The notes under the pieces were generated by a model, which was not told where the DNA came from, did no database searches, and worked only from the letters and a program-made list of their open reading frames with translations. Below are positions 23,776 to 36,859 of a stretch of 64,000 nucleotides of DNA, piece after piece. The stretch is from Nemophila menziesii (lineage: Eukaryota > Streptophyta > Magnoliopsida > Boraginales > Hydrophyllaceae), in contig JARWIR010000001.1 of assembly GCA_029959085.1 (NCBI GenBank), positions 21,381,730-21,445,729 on the forward strand. The letters run 5' to 3'. Each line of letters starts with the position of its first letter. The first letter of the stretch is position 1. The position numbers and the translations under genes are program-made.

Positions 23776-26700
23776 ATGATGGATAAAAGTTGGTTGGCGA
23801 AACCACAACACACTGATGAATATCTTAAAGGCGTGACCAATTTTCTTGATTTTGCACTTGACCGTGTTGGTACATCTTCCGGACAGATAAAATGCCCATG
23901 CTATAAGTGTGACAATAATATTAGATGAAACACAATGATGTGCGATCACATTTAATTGTTAATGGGTGGACTAAAGGATATGATTTGTGGCATTTTCATG
24001 GAGAAGAGTATGGAGAAGACTATACAGATGTGCAACCTCTCACAAATCATGTACCACCACTTAGTAGTTCCCTTGAAGAGAATCGTAAAATGAACAACTT
24101 AGTGAAAGATGCACTTGGAATTCATGATATATCAAACTCATGTATGGATCAAGATGTATATGAAAATAGTGAGACTGATAGAAGTGGGAATGGTGAAAGT
24201 GAGGATGATGGTCTCCCTGATATTGACATGGAAGATGGTCCTAACAAAGAAGACCCTAATGCTAGATTCTCTTAGTTCATAGAAAAAATAACCAAAAGCT
24301 TTATCCTGGATCTAAAGCGACCATTTTATTATTTACGATTCAACTCATACATATTAAATCGTATAACAAATGGATTGACTCTTCAGGCACAATGCATCTT
24401 GATTTCTTGACTCTCAATTTCCAGATGAAAAAATTCCTCGTATATTATACGAAGCAAAGAGATGATAAATGTATTAGGTTTGGGGTACGAGAAGATTAAT
24501 GTGTGCCAAAACAATTGTATGTTGCATAGGGGTACTAGGGCGACACAAACTTCTTCTCATATTTGTGAAGCTCCGCGTTGGCAAGATGTCAAAACTGCAA
24601 AATGGTGGAAAACGTAGCAAGAATGAGATTCCATTTAAAGTTATGAGATATTTTCCTTTGATCCCGAGGTTATAGAGATTATATATGTCTCCAAAACGTC
24701 TTTAAGTATGATTTGGCATGATAAAGGACGCACAAAATATGGACTTCTAAGACATCCAGCCGATACACTTGTGTGGAAGACTGTTGATGAAAAATATCCT
24801 GATTTTTCCATGGAACCTCAGAATGTCAGGCTTGGATTATCAGCTGATGGAGTTAATCCATTTGGATTGAGAAATGCGTATAGTATATGGCTTGTGGTTC
24901 TTACATAATTAATTTAGCCCCATGGAAATGCATGAAGCAATCTTCCCTTATCTTGTCCTCAATCATCCTTGGAAAAGAGTCGCCAGGAGATAAGAAAGAT
25001 ATTTTTCTCCAACCGTTTATAGATGAATCGCTACAATTGTGGGAAGGTGTTCAAACATATGATGCAACAAGAAAAGAATTTTTCATGATGAGGGGAATGA
25101 TAATGTAGACAAACAATTATTATCCGTCTTTAGGTATTTTAGGAGGTTATAGCACCAAAGGAGAAAAGGCATGTCCTAGTTGTGTAGATTTGACTGACTC
25201 AAAATGGTTGTATAATGGGGGGAAACATTGTTACTTAGGGTATCGTCGATGGTTAGACGAATCACACTCGTTTCGTACAAAAAAAACATCTTTTTATGGG
25301 ACCGAGGAACAGAGAATGGCACCGAAGACATTGTCCAGAGCAGATGCATTGAGACATTTGGAAGGAACTAGTTTTTTAGAAGAGACACTTATTGAAAATA
25401 CAAAAAATGAAGCAAGCACTTCTCGAAAGAGAAAAACGAATGACATGGATGGTAAGTCAAAGTCATCGAAAAAAATAGCATATTCTTTAACTTACCGTAT
25501 TGGGAGTTCTGTTTAGTGGACATAATCTTGATGTCATACATATCAAGAAAAATGTGTGTGACAATGTTCTTGGAACGTTGTTAACCATAAAAGGAAAGAG
25601 TAAAGATGATTTAAAGTCTCGACGTGATTTAGAAGATATGGATATACGACACAAACTTCACCCAGTGGTTATAAATGGCCGTTTTTTTGTCCTCCAGCCT
25701 CCTACTCAATGACTAAAGAAGAGAAAAAGGTGTTTCTTACGGTGTTGAAAAATGTTAAAGTACCTGATGGATATTCATCACAGATATCTACAGGTATTGA
25801 TGTAGAGAATAAAAAATTACAGTCGCTTAAAACTCATGACTATCACGTATTGATGCAAGATCTTCTTCCGATCGCATTGCGCTCTTCTATGAATAAACGT
25901 GTGACAAAACTTATAATTGAGTTGAGCAGTATTTTCAAGGGAATATGTAGTAAGACTCTTAATGTTGATGAGTTGGTTGTGTTAAAGTCTCGTGCAACAT
26001 CCGTGTTATGTCATATGGAAATATGTTTTCCCATCTTTTTTTACGATTATGGCGCATTTGGTTATTCACCTTGTAGACAAGGCGATAGTTGCGAGCCCTA
26101 AACATTTTAGATGGATGTATCCTATCAAAAGGTAATACTTTATAATTATATTTTATTACGCGATTTTTCTTAATACGACGTAATTAAATTAAATTTATTT
26201 TAGGTGCTTAAAAGAATTCAAAAAATATATCGGGAATAAAGCGTAACCAGAATCTTTCCCGGTTGAGGGTTATATTGCAAAAGAATGTCACACTTTTTGT
26301 TCAAGATATTTTGATGAAATGGAGACGATATTCAGTCGACCACGTCGGACCAAGGAGATTGATCCCACGGAAAGAGACAAATATTTGTTATCTAGTAGCG
26401 GTATTTTCAAAGGTGCAGTAAAGGTGGAAGAAATGAACGAATTATCTATCACACAGGCACATCGATATGTTTTGTTACAACTTAATGAAATAAATTCATA
26501 CGTTGAGTAAGTAATTGTCTTTAATGCTTACATTTGATTGTTAAACATCCTCAAATATAATTATTTTAACAAGATTTTTTTTCTATTCTTCTCTAGAGAA
26601 TTTAAAATGTATCACATCAATAGTTTTCCTCATAAAAAATATGGCAGAAATTCAAGCGCATTGCAAATGGTAGTTGCAAAGTAATTTACTTCATGGTTCA

Positions 26701-27475
26701 AAACCCATGTAAGTACAATACATATTGTTTAACTTTTTTCTTTACCCATTTAAAAATATATGTTTATGAGGATAACCTTCAAAATAATTATCTAATTTTG
26801 TAGGTAGCAAATATGGATAAAAGAAATGTGACAGAGAGATTAAGGTGTCTTTCGAATGGACCTGAAAAACTCGTAAAGAGTTTTAGAGATTTTGATATCA
26901 ATGGGATTAAGTTTCGTACAAATGAAGAAACTAGGGCAAAATACTCACAGAATTATGGAGTTGTTATAACTTCGACAACACCAAGTATTACTTCTTCTCG
27001 GGATCATAACCTTGTGCATGGAGAGATTGAATATTATGGTGAGCTTACTGAAATTATAGAACACGTCTATTCTGGAAGATTGAAAGTGGTGTTATTTTAA
27101 TGTAATTGGGCTGATAATACTAGGAAACGAGGGGTTAAGAAAGATTAGTATGGGTTGACACTTGTAAATTTTACAAAGTTATCATATATGGGGGTCCGCA
27201 TTGTGCATGAACCATTTGTTATATACCTTCACAAGTCCAACAATGTTTATATGTTGAAGATCCTCTATCTCCCGAATGGTGTGTTGCCATTAAAACAACC
27301 CCTAGAGATGTGTTTCACGTAGAAGAAATAAGTACAGAGGATGATATAATTCATGATCCTGAATTTGCAACTACTACTCCTTACGAATATCAAGAGCTGG
27401 AAGAAACTGACCGGAGACATGATGATATTAATGAAGATCTATTACACGACGTCGTACAACAGTAATTGGTATATT
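23776..27475 (+). pseudogene. TNP2-type CACTA transposase pseudogene
   Basis: Fragments in TNP2 order: N-terminus DKSWLAKPQHTDEYLKGVTN with CPCYKCDNN (from 23776), GWTKGYDLWHFHGEEYG (23965), IWHDKGRTKYGLLRHPADT and RLGLSADGVNPFGL (24708-24870), LQPFIDESLQLWEGV with the ACPSC zinc-ligand pair (24890-25190), DVIHIKKNVCDNVLGTLL (25530), the DUF4218-like MQDLLPIALRSSMNKRV (25850), and the DUF4216-like GIKFRTNEETRAKYSQNYGV (26900). It has at least five in-frame stops or frameshifts, including between 23925 and 23928 and near 24276. It is better preserved than the other two TNP2 copies in the window. Confidence 0.85.
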
Positions 27476-28166
27476 TGAATTCTATATTATATCTATTTGT
27501 AAAAAATTTAATTTTTTTTAATCTTGTTTTGGTATCAGTTTTAGATCATCTTGAGGTGCTTTAAGGTGCTTTGAGGTACTTTACTAGGATGAACAAAGGT
27601 AATATTTTATTTTGAGTGTAAAATATATGTTACATGTTAAAAATTTCAAATGTATGTTTTGTAGGCAAGAGTAAAAAAAGTTAAGTGACCTAACAGTTGG
27701 ATTCATATATGCTACTTGTACTCAAGGGTTAATCTATTATTAATATTTTGTTTTTCATATATGTGTCAGGTTTTATATGTGTTAATTTGTTTGTTTTAAT
27801 CTTCTTAGCTAAATGAATGTTTTGTGAATAAAATTGTTCTTCTACTAGTAGTATTTTGATTGTTGAATAATCCATCATAGCCATGTATCTTTATAATGGA
27901 ACTTGATATTGTCGGAGATTATGCATCAATTTTTTTACCTAATTACAAGTGAATTTTAGCCAATTTGGAATTAAAAAAAACAGAGTCCTTTAAATAACCA
28001 AGCTCTTGATTAACTACACCTGAAAGGAAGAAGACCACGTAAATAGTGAGCAACTCTTTCTTTTTCGTTGAAGGAAAGTCCTTTATTATAGTGTGGATCA
28101 CGTAACAATGGGTACCCACTAAATAAATAAATAAAATTAGATATATGAAAAACAAAGTAAATATGA

Positions 28167-28587
<421 letters not shown>

Positions 28588-29029
28588 CTAAGCGAGCAAT
28601 TCGATCAATCTAAAATGAAAATTCATAAGAATATGAATAGCAAGCCATAAAAAAATAAAAAAATAATAATTACCTCTTAAGCAGCATATACTTCAGTGTT
28701 GAAACCAATTTCATCACCATTTTCATTTGTGCAAAAGCCCTTCGGCTTTCCAAAATTGATACCTTGACCACAAAATAAAAATTAGTCTGTTGAAGAAATC
28801 ATTAGACTCTAATTTTAAGATGACCCAAGGGATTTTGAACACTCACCCTCTAGTTTTAACTCAACCTTATCTTTTTGCTCATCTTACTAAAAACCTCCAA
28901 TAGATTTTAACACTATAGGCAAAAATCTCATTTACAATACTACCCCTTTTTGTTTTTTCATCCTCTATATAATAATTTTTATCAGATTTTTATTATTAAT
29001 TCTCTCATCAAACTCACAACACTCTCTCC

Positions 29030-29665
29030 TCTCTCTATGTCTACCATCACCGAACATCTCCCTTTTTTACTTCGGCGAGCTCAGCGATTTGTAAAGCTTC
29101 CCCCGGTGTCACAAAGTGAAGAGAAGCCACGACAAGAAGACTCCGACTCGCCAGCTCGCCGTTCGTGAAGACCATCGCCGCCAGATCTGAAGACCAGCTC
29201 CGCCAGTCCAGATCTTCGTTCGTGAAGACCAGCTCCGCCAGACCTCCACACGAAGACCGTCGCTCCGCCCGTTCGCCATCCAGCAAGGAGACGACACACA
29301 CGCGTGGTGATTTAGCGCCGCAACTTGTGCTCGTTCTCTGGCCATCCCACCTTGCTTCCATCTCCTCTCTCTCCAGCAGCAACAACAGAGAAGATTTGTT
29401 AATGGTAATTTCCGATGGTGGTGCAGCTTAAAATGGAGCTAAATAGGCTGGAGCTCACTGTTCACGTCATGTCTCGACTCTTTGAAAAGATGACCTCGAT
29501 TGAACACACTGTAGAAGAGCGGATTGGCTTCGAACAACGAAAAAGCTTCGAGCTAATCTTCATCTTCAGCAGGAAAGCTTCGTCTTCGTGGCCTGCGAGA
29601 TCTCGAGCGCCACTTTTTTTTTGTAAGATCTGGTCAAACCAGATTTTTAGACCTTTTTTTTAATT
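29030..29665 (+). other. GC-rich segment with short tandem repeat, unidentified
   Basis: This segment is visibly GC-richer than its surroundings. It contains overlapping ORFs and a repeated TTCGTGAAGACCAGCTCCGCC-like motif (29165-29250) that occurs two to three times. It may be another captured gene fragment or part of a nested element. No protein family is recognised. Confidence 0.35.
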
Positions 29666-30454
29666 TTTTTTGTTGTAATTAGGCTTTTTTGTTTTTGTTT
29701 AATAGCTGGTGTAATTAGTTAGTTTTTTCCTGATGTAATAAATGTGTTGTAAAAGAGATACTCAACTTTTTTTAATAATACCCAGCTTTTTTTATAGAAT
29801 ACTCATCTTTTTTTATAGTATACTCTTCAGTTTTTGTAGAAGCTCATCAATTTTTGTAGAAAACTCATCAATTTTCGTAAAAAACTCATCAATATTTTTA
29901 GAGTATTGATATTTTCTTTGAAACTCATCAATTTTTCCGATACTCTATATTTTTTCTGACAGCCGCGGTGATCAGAGGTCGGTGGTCGGAGTTCGGGAGG
30001 TCGGAGATAGGTGGTAGTGGAGAGAGATGAACAATGACATCACTCTTTTTGTCTTTTAGTGTTAGTAAGGGTATTTTAGTATTTGGTCATCTTTAAGGTC
30101 TCTTTAAAGAAGTAAGATTCCCACTAATTTCTTTAGGAAGAAAAACTAGTTTCCTAGTTCCTATGTGTCAATCACCCTAGTTTAAACTAACCTCCTGTTA
30201 ATTCTCTAACCTCCGGTTAATTCTCTAAACACCATTAAGGCTAATAGTATTGACCCTGCACTTATAAGACTTTTAATCCCTCGCCATTCTCTAATTTCCG
30301 GACCCTAGACAAAATTTGCAAAGACTTTTAAGCCCTCACGAAGCTGAAGAAATCCAGTCTCATTATAAATACACATTGAGCTTTAGACATGATAAGTTAT
30401 AAACATCGTTTCGATATTACCTATAGTAAATTGCAACATTGTTCCCTTTGTTAA

Positions 30455-30550
30455 GCGAAATAGTCAAATATACACGTACCAAAAAGAAATAGTCAAATAT
30501 ACCAGTTTTATTACAAAGAAATAGTCAAATATACTAGTTTTATTCCAAAA
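30455..30550. repeat. Short tandem repeat, GAAATAGTCAAATATAC type
   Basis: Three imperfect copies of a unit of about 38 bp beginning GAAATAGTCAAATATAC. Confidence 0.7.
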
Positions 30551-31160
30551 AATAGCAACTATAACCCTGTGAGAAGTGATGGATTTGCAATGCTTGTATG
30601 TAATTCAGGGATAGTCAACTATTTCTTCATATTAATACAACCATAGTTACCCAACCCAAAATCTTTTCTTTCTTTTCTTGGCCATTAAAGTATCATGTTG
30701 TTAAAAATGAAAATTTGAGGCTCAGATAATACGATTTGGCAAATGAGATAAGAGACACGCCATGGCTGCAAATTCCCAATTGCATAGTCAAAAATGCCAT
30801 TTGGCTTTGCCCAGCCAAGATACCTGTCAATTTATTAATTACTCTAAGCCCTTTTATCATCATAGCCTCAAAATTGTTATCGAACAAGAAAAAAGACGAG
30901 ATGAAGAATATATACACACACACATACATACATATCCTTTATATTCCTTCCGTGTTGCGCACAAAAGGTTAAGGATTTGGTCATTATCGATTCATAACCC
31001 CAATAAATTTCACAATTAATTGCTTGGAAGGTCCTTAGGTTATACAAATACAACACTATTGGTCAAATAGAAAAAATCATCATATCCATGAATTTGAACA
31101 ACAATGTACTGTACATCAGGGGTCTAGTAAATAAAGGAACAAATACACTAAGGATTTGGT

Positions 31161-31592
31161 CTAGTAAATATCAGGAATCCGTTCTTTCAACACAGCTATT
31201 GTTTTCATTAGCTCAACCATCTGAGCATCCCTCTCTTTCTCACGAGCATCCAGCTCTATCTCGATCCTCTTGATGTCCATAACTTGCTCTTGTAAAAATG
31301 ATACTTGGACCTCCCAGTTCACTATTCCATGATCAACCTCAAGAGCTTTCAATTTATTTAATGATCTTTGTGTAAATCCACGTTCCTTTCCTCTGAGTTG
31401 CTCGGGATGATCTAGACCCCATATTTTACTTCTAGCTTCCTCTTCTATGCACAATCTCAAAGAAAGTGATTTGTTCACAATCTCTTGAGGATACGAATCT
31501 AACTTCTCTTGCAACAACATGTTTGTTTTTCGGTAACAGAAAGCAATAATTAGATATTTACCAAAAGCAATTAATAAACTTACTTGTGGCAA
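31161..31592 (-). pseudogene. C-terminal part of a Ptta/En/Spm-type CACTA protein
   Basis: A 143-codon ORF contains KIWGLDHPEQLRGKERGF, the position of the PxxPGRVRGxGxG motif in plant Ptta/En/Spm proteins. It ends in a charged coiled-coil-like tail (about residues 85-140, KRIEIELDAREKERDAQMVE). This protein class is the second, DNA-binding product of CACTA elements. It is probably the last exon of the gene whose N-terminal part lies at 32679-33110. The frame is intact but the start is not real. Confidence 0.6.
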
Positions 31593-32678
31593 ATGGGCAA
31601 CTTTATTGAGAAAAGTTTAAGATTCTTTCGAACTTTTGATATCTTTTAACGTATGAACTTATTATATAATTCTTCAATGGACCATTATACCCCTGATGCA
31701 TTAAATGCTCACTTAAAAATGTCTTAATCAACTAATTTTGTTGCTTTAATACTCAAAGTTCGTTCCCACGTTATTGATTTGAGAATTGGTCTTTTTGTAT
31801 GAATTGCAAGATGGAGTAAATGTGGGACCTATTTGTATTAGTGGGTGGAATGGAAAATTGGTGATTTACATTTTCCTTGTGTTTACAATATTGGAAAGGA
31901 TCATAGAAGGACTCGAGTAGCAAATGCATATTTCTCTCTATTTATGGATATTGGAAACATACATTTGAAGCACAAAAAGCAATAATCAGAAGCACAAAAG
32001 CAATAATTGGAACTAAACTTAAATAGGAGTACTAAAAAGTAGTTAAATATTTACCAATACATTTGAAGCTTGCTCAGAAGTAACATGTTTTTTATTAGTG
32101 TGCGCTTCATGAAAGAGTTCAACATCACTCACCTGATGGCCTTTATCAACCTTCTATTAAAATGAATTAAATCAACATTATAAGTTTATTGCAAAAGCAT
32201 CAAAATTACCATTTGTTTTTGTTTTTTTAACATAGTTTGTATATAACTTAAGTTGCTCCTAGCCTTCTTTGTTTTCTTAGATATTTTCTTCATCAACATT
32301 AGACAAATAAATATATTGGACATTGATTTTTAATAGTTAATAAACATAACTGACCTCGCTCTCTAGAGATGTCCAAAAATTTACAAAACTATTCCATTGA
32401 TTTTGTTCAACATTTCGTGGACATTTTTTGCTACTTAATAGCTCAAATATCTAATTCTGATCTATAATTGTGTATCTTTACTCTCAGACTGGTTTTGAAC
32501 TTCCTCCAAAGGCTTCCAATAATGCTTAGAGTCACTTATTTTGCTTTAGTTGGAACTTCGATACGTTCCTGAGACACTGATTTGTTACGTTAGCATATAC
32601 ATTATAAAAAAATTAACTAGACTAAATTACCCTCAGCCTTCTTAATATATCATCACCGTGATCCTTTCTCACGACGCG

Positions 32679-33110
32679 CTAGTCGTTTATGTTTATTGGA
32701 CACATGTCACAACTACGATCAACAACTCCACAAGAACTTTTAAAAGTTGAACAATTGAGACCATTTGGTTGCCAATTCTTGCTAAATTGGACTTCGAATA
32801 AACCATTTTCCCCTCTTGACAAAATCCTTTTCCCGTATGTGGGTCCTCTAGTTGTTTTCTTGATAGTTTGGTACTTATCTTTCTCTTTATCATGAATCAT
32901 TCTGTGTTTGTGTTGAGCTCTGGATGGCATAGTTTCAGAGACTGTGTGTTGAGATTTGGATGGAATAGTTTCAGAAATTGTGAATGAAGAAGAGCTTGAA
33001 TGTTGAGCTTTGGATAGCCTCGTTTTAGAAACTATGAATGAGAAAGAGCTTGAATGTTTGTGATGTCTTTTGGAGACTCTATGCTCTTTCGTATTTAAAG
33101 AATATGCCTT
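32679..33110 (-). pseudogene. N-terminal part of a Ptta/En/Spm-type CACTA protein
   Basis: On the minus strand the frame is open from about 33110. A Ser/His-rich imperfect tandem repeat (HSSSFSFIVSKTRLSKAQH, then HSSSSSFTISETIPSKSQH, then HTVSETMPSRAQHKH) precedes TRGPTYGK, VQFSKNWQPNG and NCSTFKSSCGVV. The last blocks match the RGPT, F-N-GQP-G and F-GVLAR signature of plant Ptta/En/Spm proteins. The DNA repeat of about 75 bp (32899-33060) is in frame with the coding sequence. The gene is convergent with the TNP2 gene. Confidence 0.6.
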
Positions 33111-33839
33111 GTATGAAATGAAGAAAAAGTAAGATTAATCATTCATACAAAAGTAATAATTCAGAAATAAAAGAACTTGGAACCTTTTTCATCTAGATCT
33201 TTGAAATACCCATCTTTGATCTCGATCCAGAGCCCTTTGAAATACCTCTGCTCTTTGATCCTGATCTAGAGCCCTACACAATTTAACTAATAGTCAATAT
33301 GCAGCCACAACCATTATAATGCAAAACCAATATACTCAAACTACTATCAGGCATACTGAGCTCAAATATAGAAGATACAAAACCTAGGAAATATACTCCA
33401 AATAAAATCCTTTAGATAAGGATTTAACATAAAGATTAACAACTGAAGGGCCCATCAGGGGACTACTACTAACTTTAGCCATCATCCAAACCATAATTGA
33501 AGTCTTCTACAAATAAAATATTATCCCTACATATACAAGTAGTTTGTTTCGTAACAAGTATCAAACTCTTACTCTCTAAATCGATGTGTAATTCTGAACA
33601 AAACCTCCCTCTTGACCCATAGACGTGGTTTAGACTCTATCTCCTGCCACATTAGGGGCTGAAAAAAAATTATTGACTAAAAAAAGTTATTCATTTACCA
33701 AGGTTGGAGGTTCTAAGATTCTACTAGAGGAAATATAGATAATTTGAGGAACCAAACAAATCAAACAAAAGAGTGACAGAACCATAAACCAAATAAGAAA
33801 AATCTGAATAATATCATATTAGATGAAAAGATTTTAAAG

Positions 33840-34207
33840 TGATAGGCGACGCTTGAAACGTTATCCCCAAAGTGATTGGCGATGCTTGGAACAGTGTCTC
33901 TAATATGATGGACGACACTTAAAATGGTGTCTCTAATATGGAGGACGACACTAAAAACAACGTCTCTAATGTGGAGGGCGACACTTAAAATGGCGTCTTC
34001 AAAGTATGGGCGACAATTTAAAAGATGTCATCAAATATTAAATGACAGTTTTTCCAAGTTGTCCCTAAAAGATGGCGACATCAATTATAGACACTTGTTT
34101 TTGGTTAGGTGGTAGTTCGAAAAGTGTCACCTAAAGTTTGGCGACAGTTCAAAAACTGTCGCCTACCTGCAAAAGAACTGTCACCAATCAACAGTTTTCT
34201 TGTAGTG
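33840..34207. repeat. CACTA sub-terminal repeat array and right terminus
   Basis: At least eight imperfect copies of a unit of about 35-40 bp with GGCGACACTTAAAATGGTGTC. They change toward the end into GGCGACAGTTCAAAAACTGTC palindromes, then the terminus CTTGTAGTG at 34207. Such arrays are the binding sites of the CACTA sub-terminal-binding protein. Confidence 0.8.
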
Positions 34208-34736
34208 ATGGTCTATTTAATATATTGCTAGAAATTAAAGGCTTTTAAAGATTTTTTCATACTCTTGAAAAAGCGAAAACCAATAATCGAAAATGGAGAT
34301 AGGAAACATATTGGTTTATAATGTTATCTCTTTCTATACATTTCAAAAAGTTTAAGACATAGAGGTCCTAACTTTAATGAGAATTTAAGTCATGTGAAAT
34401 GTATCCAACCAAGGTTCGAATCTTTATAAATACGATTTTAGTGATGAGTTTTGTTTTACTACCCACAAAAAGCTCTACCCCACTAATGGGCGGTACGCGG
34501 CGTGGTCGTGGGGTGTTGGGAAGTCTTGATAAAAATAAAATATATTTTGGGAACGAGTATCTATTTAGTCGGAATTGAGTCATCTCGTACACGCCGAATA
34601 GTTGTCACTCATCTTCATGGCATTTTTCCTAATAATTAGAAACTCCCGCATTAAAAGATCATCATAATTTCTCTCACACTTACAAATGATGACATGAATG
34701 CTCTAAATAATAACTCTCGCATTTATGGCTCATGAG

Positions 34737-35502
34737 TAGGGGTGGAAATCGAATCTGAAATTTTTGATTTCCGACTTTTCCGATCCGAAAATTCCGATTT
34801 CGGAACAGGTTTTTAAGGTTCTGAAATTCCGAAATTCCGATTTCTGATTTTTCTGAAAAATCGGATCGGAATTGGAACTACATATAAATTTCCGAAATTT
34901 CTAGGATTTCCGATCCGATTTTATTTCCGAATTATATTTCCGATCCGATTTTAATTTCGAATTATATTACCGAATTATAATTTATATTTCAAAATAATAT
35001 TGCATAGAGTATTTGAAACATGAAAATCAATGTCCTGAATCTTTAGTCCTTGAAACATGTAATATTGCAGGTCATTTTCCAAGATATTTTTGCAATATTT
35101 GTTTTTTCATGTAATTGAATAAAGTAACAGTGGTTTAGTTTTTAACTACTGTTACTCTTCGTGTAAGTTTTATAAGTTTAGTTTTTTACTACGGTTACTC
35201 TTCGGGTAAGTATTAAACTACTGTTCCGATTTATAACCCTTAGTTGCGTAATTTTTGACCAAAAGTTCTGAAATTCCAACCCAAATTTCCGAATTTTCCG
35301 AACCAAAAGTTCCGAAATTTCCATGCCAAAATATCCGAATTTCCGGTAAATTCCGAAATTCTGAAATTCCGAATTAGGAATTGTTTTTCACAATTCCAAA
35401 AAATTGGATAGAAATTGGAATGGAAAAATTCTATTCCGGAAAAAAATTGGAATTTTTCCGAAATACCTTTCTTCCGATCTGTTCCTTCCGATTTCCACCC
35501 TA
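34737..35502. mobile_element. hAT-type non-autonomous element made of TTCCGAAAT repeats
   Basis: A 766-bp element with ends TAGGGGTGGAAATCG and CGATTTCCACCCTA, flanked by CTCATGAG (34729-34736) and CTCATGAC (35503-35510), an 8-bp duplication with one mismatch. Both sub-termini are built from degenerate TTCCGAAATTCCGAT units. No ORF of note. Confidence 0.8.
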
Positions 35503-36163
35503 CTCATGACTCACAAGTTACAAAAGCTGACCAAATTTATTCTCCCCTTTGTCAAAGAATACGTCCAGGTTCATGCCAGTTTTCAAGAAAAGAGAAATGG
35601 TTTTTGGCTTTATGGTGAACTCTTTATGATACCAATTATTGTCAACATTTTGAAACTCACATAACTGCTATATAAAGAGGTTGGAGTCATATTGTTCAAG
35701 ACCCTAAAAGTTCATCTTCAATATCTATAATTGAAAAGTTCTTTCATCTTCTCCAAAATATTTATGAGCTTATAATAGAGTAGTAATGGTAATCCCTTTG
35801 TGGATACCAATCATACCCAAAAAATCCCTTTTTAAGGAAGTGATGCTAGAAGTCACGTTATTCCTTAGTGGTTCTTGAATATGTTGTAAGTTTTTGGTTA
35901 TAATATGTATTTATCTATGTATAACTTGTTGTAAGTTCATTTCGTAAATATATAAATTTTTAGATTATCAATTTACTATCAGTGCTTTTATGTTTTACCA
36001 ACAAATATAACTTAAATTCTATTTTTTACCTATAAAATACATAAATAAAGTATAATGAATAGGTTTTAGTTAATATTTTAGTGCAATTTTGTCTATATCC
36101 TTTTTTAACCTCTTTTAATTTATAATAAAATTCTCTCATCGACGCGGAATTTTTCTTATTAAG

Positions 36164-36560
36164 CACTGCTATGTTTTTCATCTTTAGGAACGACACATGT
36201 CGTGGCTAAAGATTAACTAAGTCGTTATTGTTAACCCGCGAGTGTCTCTAGTGACGACATGTTGTCGTTAAGGTGTAGTCCCCAAAGTTTATTTGCTTAA
36301 GATCGGTAATGGCATCGACAAATTCAATGCCATCGCTCATGATTCCCTCATCTTTAGGGACAACGTTTTTTTATCATTAGTCGTCGCTAGAGACTCTATT
36401 ATTACGAGCGACATATGTTGTCGCCAAAAATATTATCATTAGCGAAGAACATATTCGTCGCTAATAGCAAATTTCTTCAGCAATCACACTTTCCGTCGCT
36501 AAAGACATTGTTATTAGGGACGGCAACGTTGGACCATTAGCGATGACATCTCCGTCCCAT
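36164..36560 (+). repeat. CACTA left terminus with sub-terminal repeats
   Basis: CACTGCTATGTTTTTCATC is followed by many AGCGACGACAT/TGTCGTCGCTAA units up to about 36560. This is the usual left end of a CACTA element, but no matching right end or transposase is seen. The gypsy element beginning near 36860 may have cut it off. Confidence 0.65.
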
Positions 36561-36859
36561 GTTCTTTTTTATATAAAAATTTAATTATAAAATACAAAAT
36601 TAGATTATTTTGGTTATCTATATTAATATATTAGGAATGAATTTAATTTGTCAAAAATATAAAAAGTGAAAAATGATATGAATAACAATGATAAACAAAT
36701 AAAATGCTGGTAAAATTAACGATATTAAAAAGATAAAAACTAATAAAATTAAAGTCAGTTATTACATAATTAACTTTTGCTGGAAAAAAATCTAAATAAT
36801 AAATTCGTTATTACAAACCAAATAAAATCTATAAAAGTCATGAATGTTTAACGATATCC

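Noticed and set aside
29047..29385. 112-codon minus-strand ORF in the GC-rich segment
   Set aside because: Several overlapping frames on both strands are open at once, as expected from GC-rich repeated sequence; no domain is recognisable.
30693..31019. Overlapping ORFs of 78-85 codons on both strands
   Set aside because: Neither strand gives a recognisable protein and both are open by chance in AT-rich sequence; possibly a captured fragment but unsupported.
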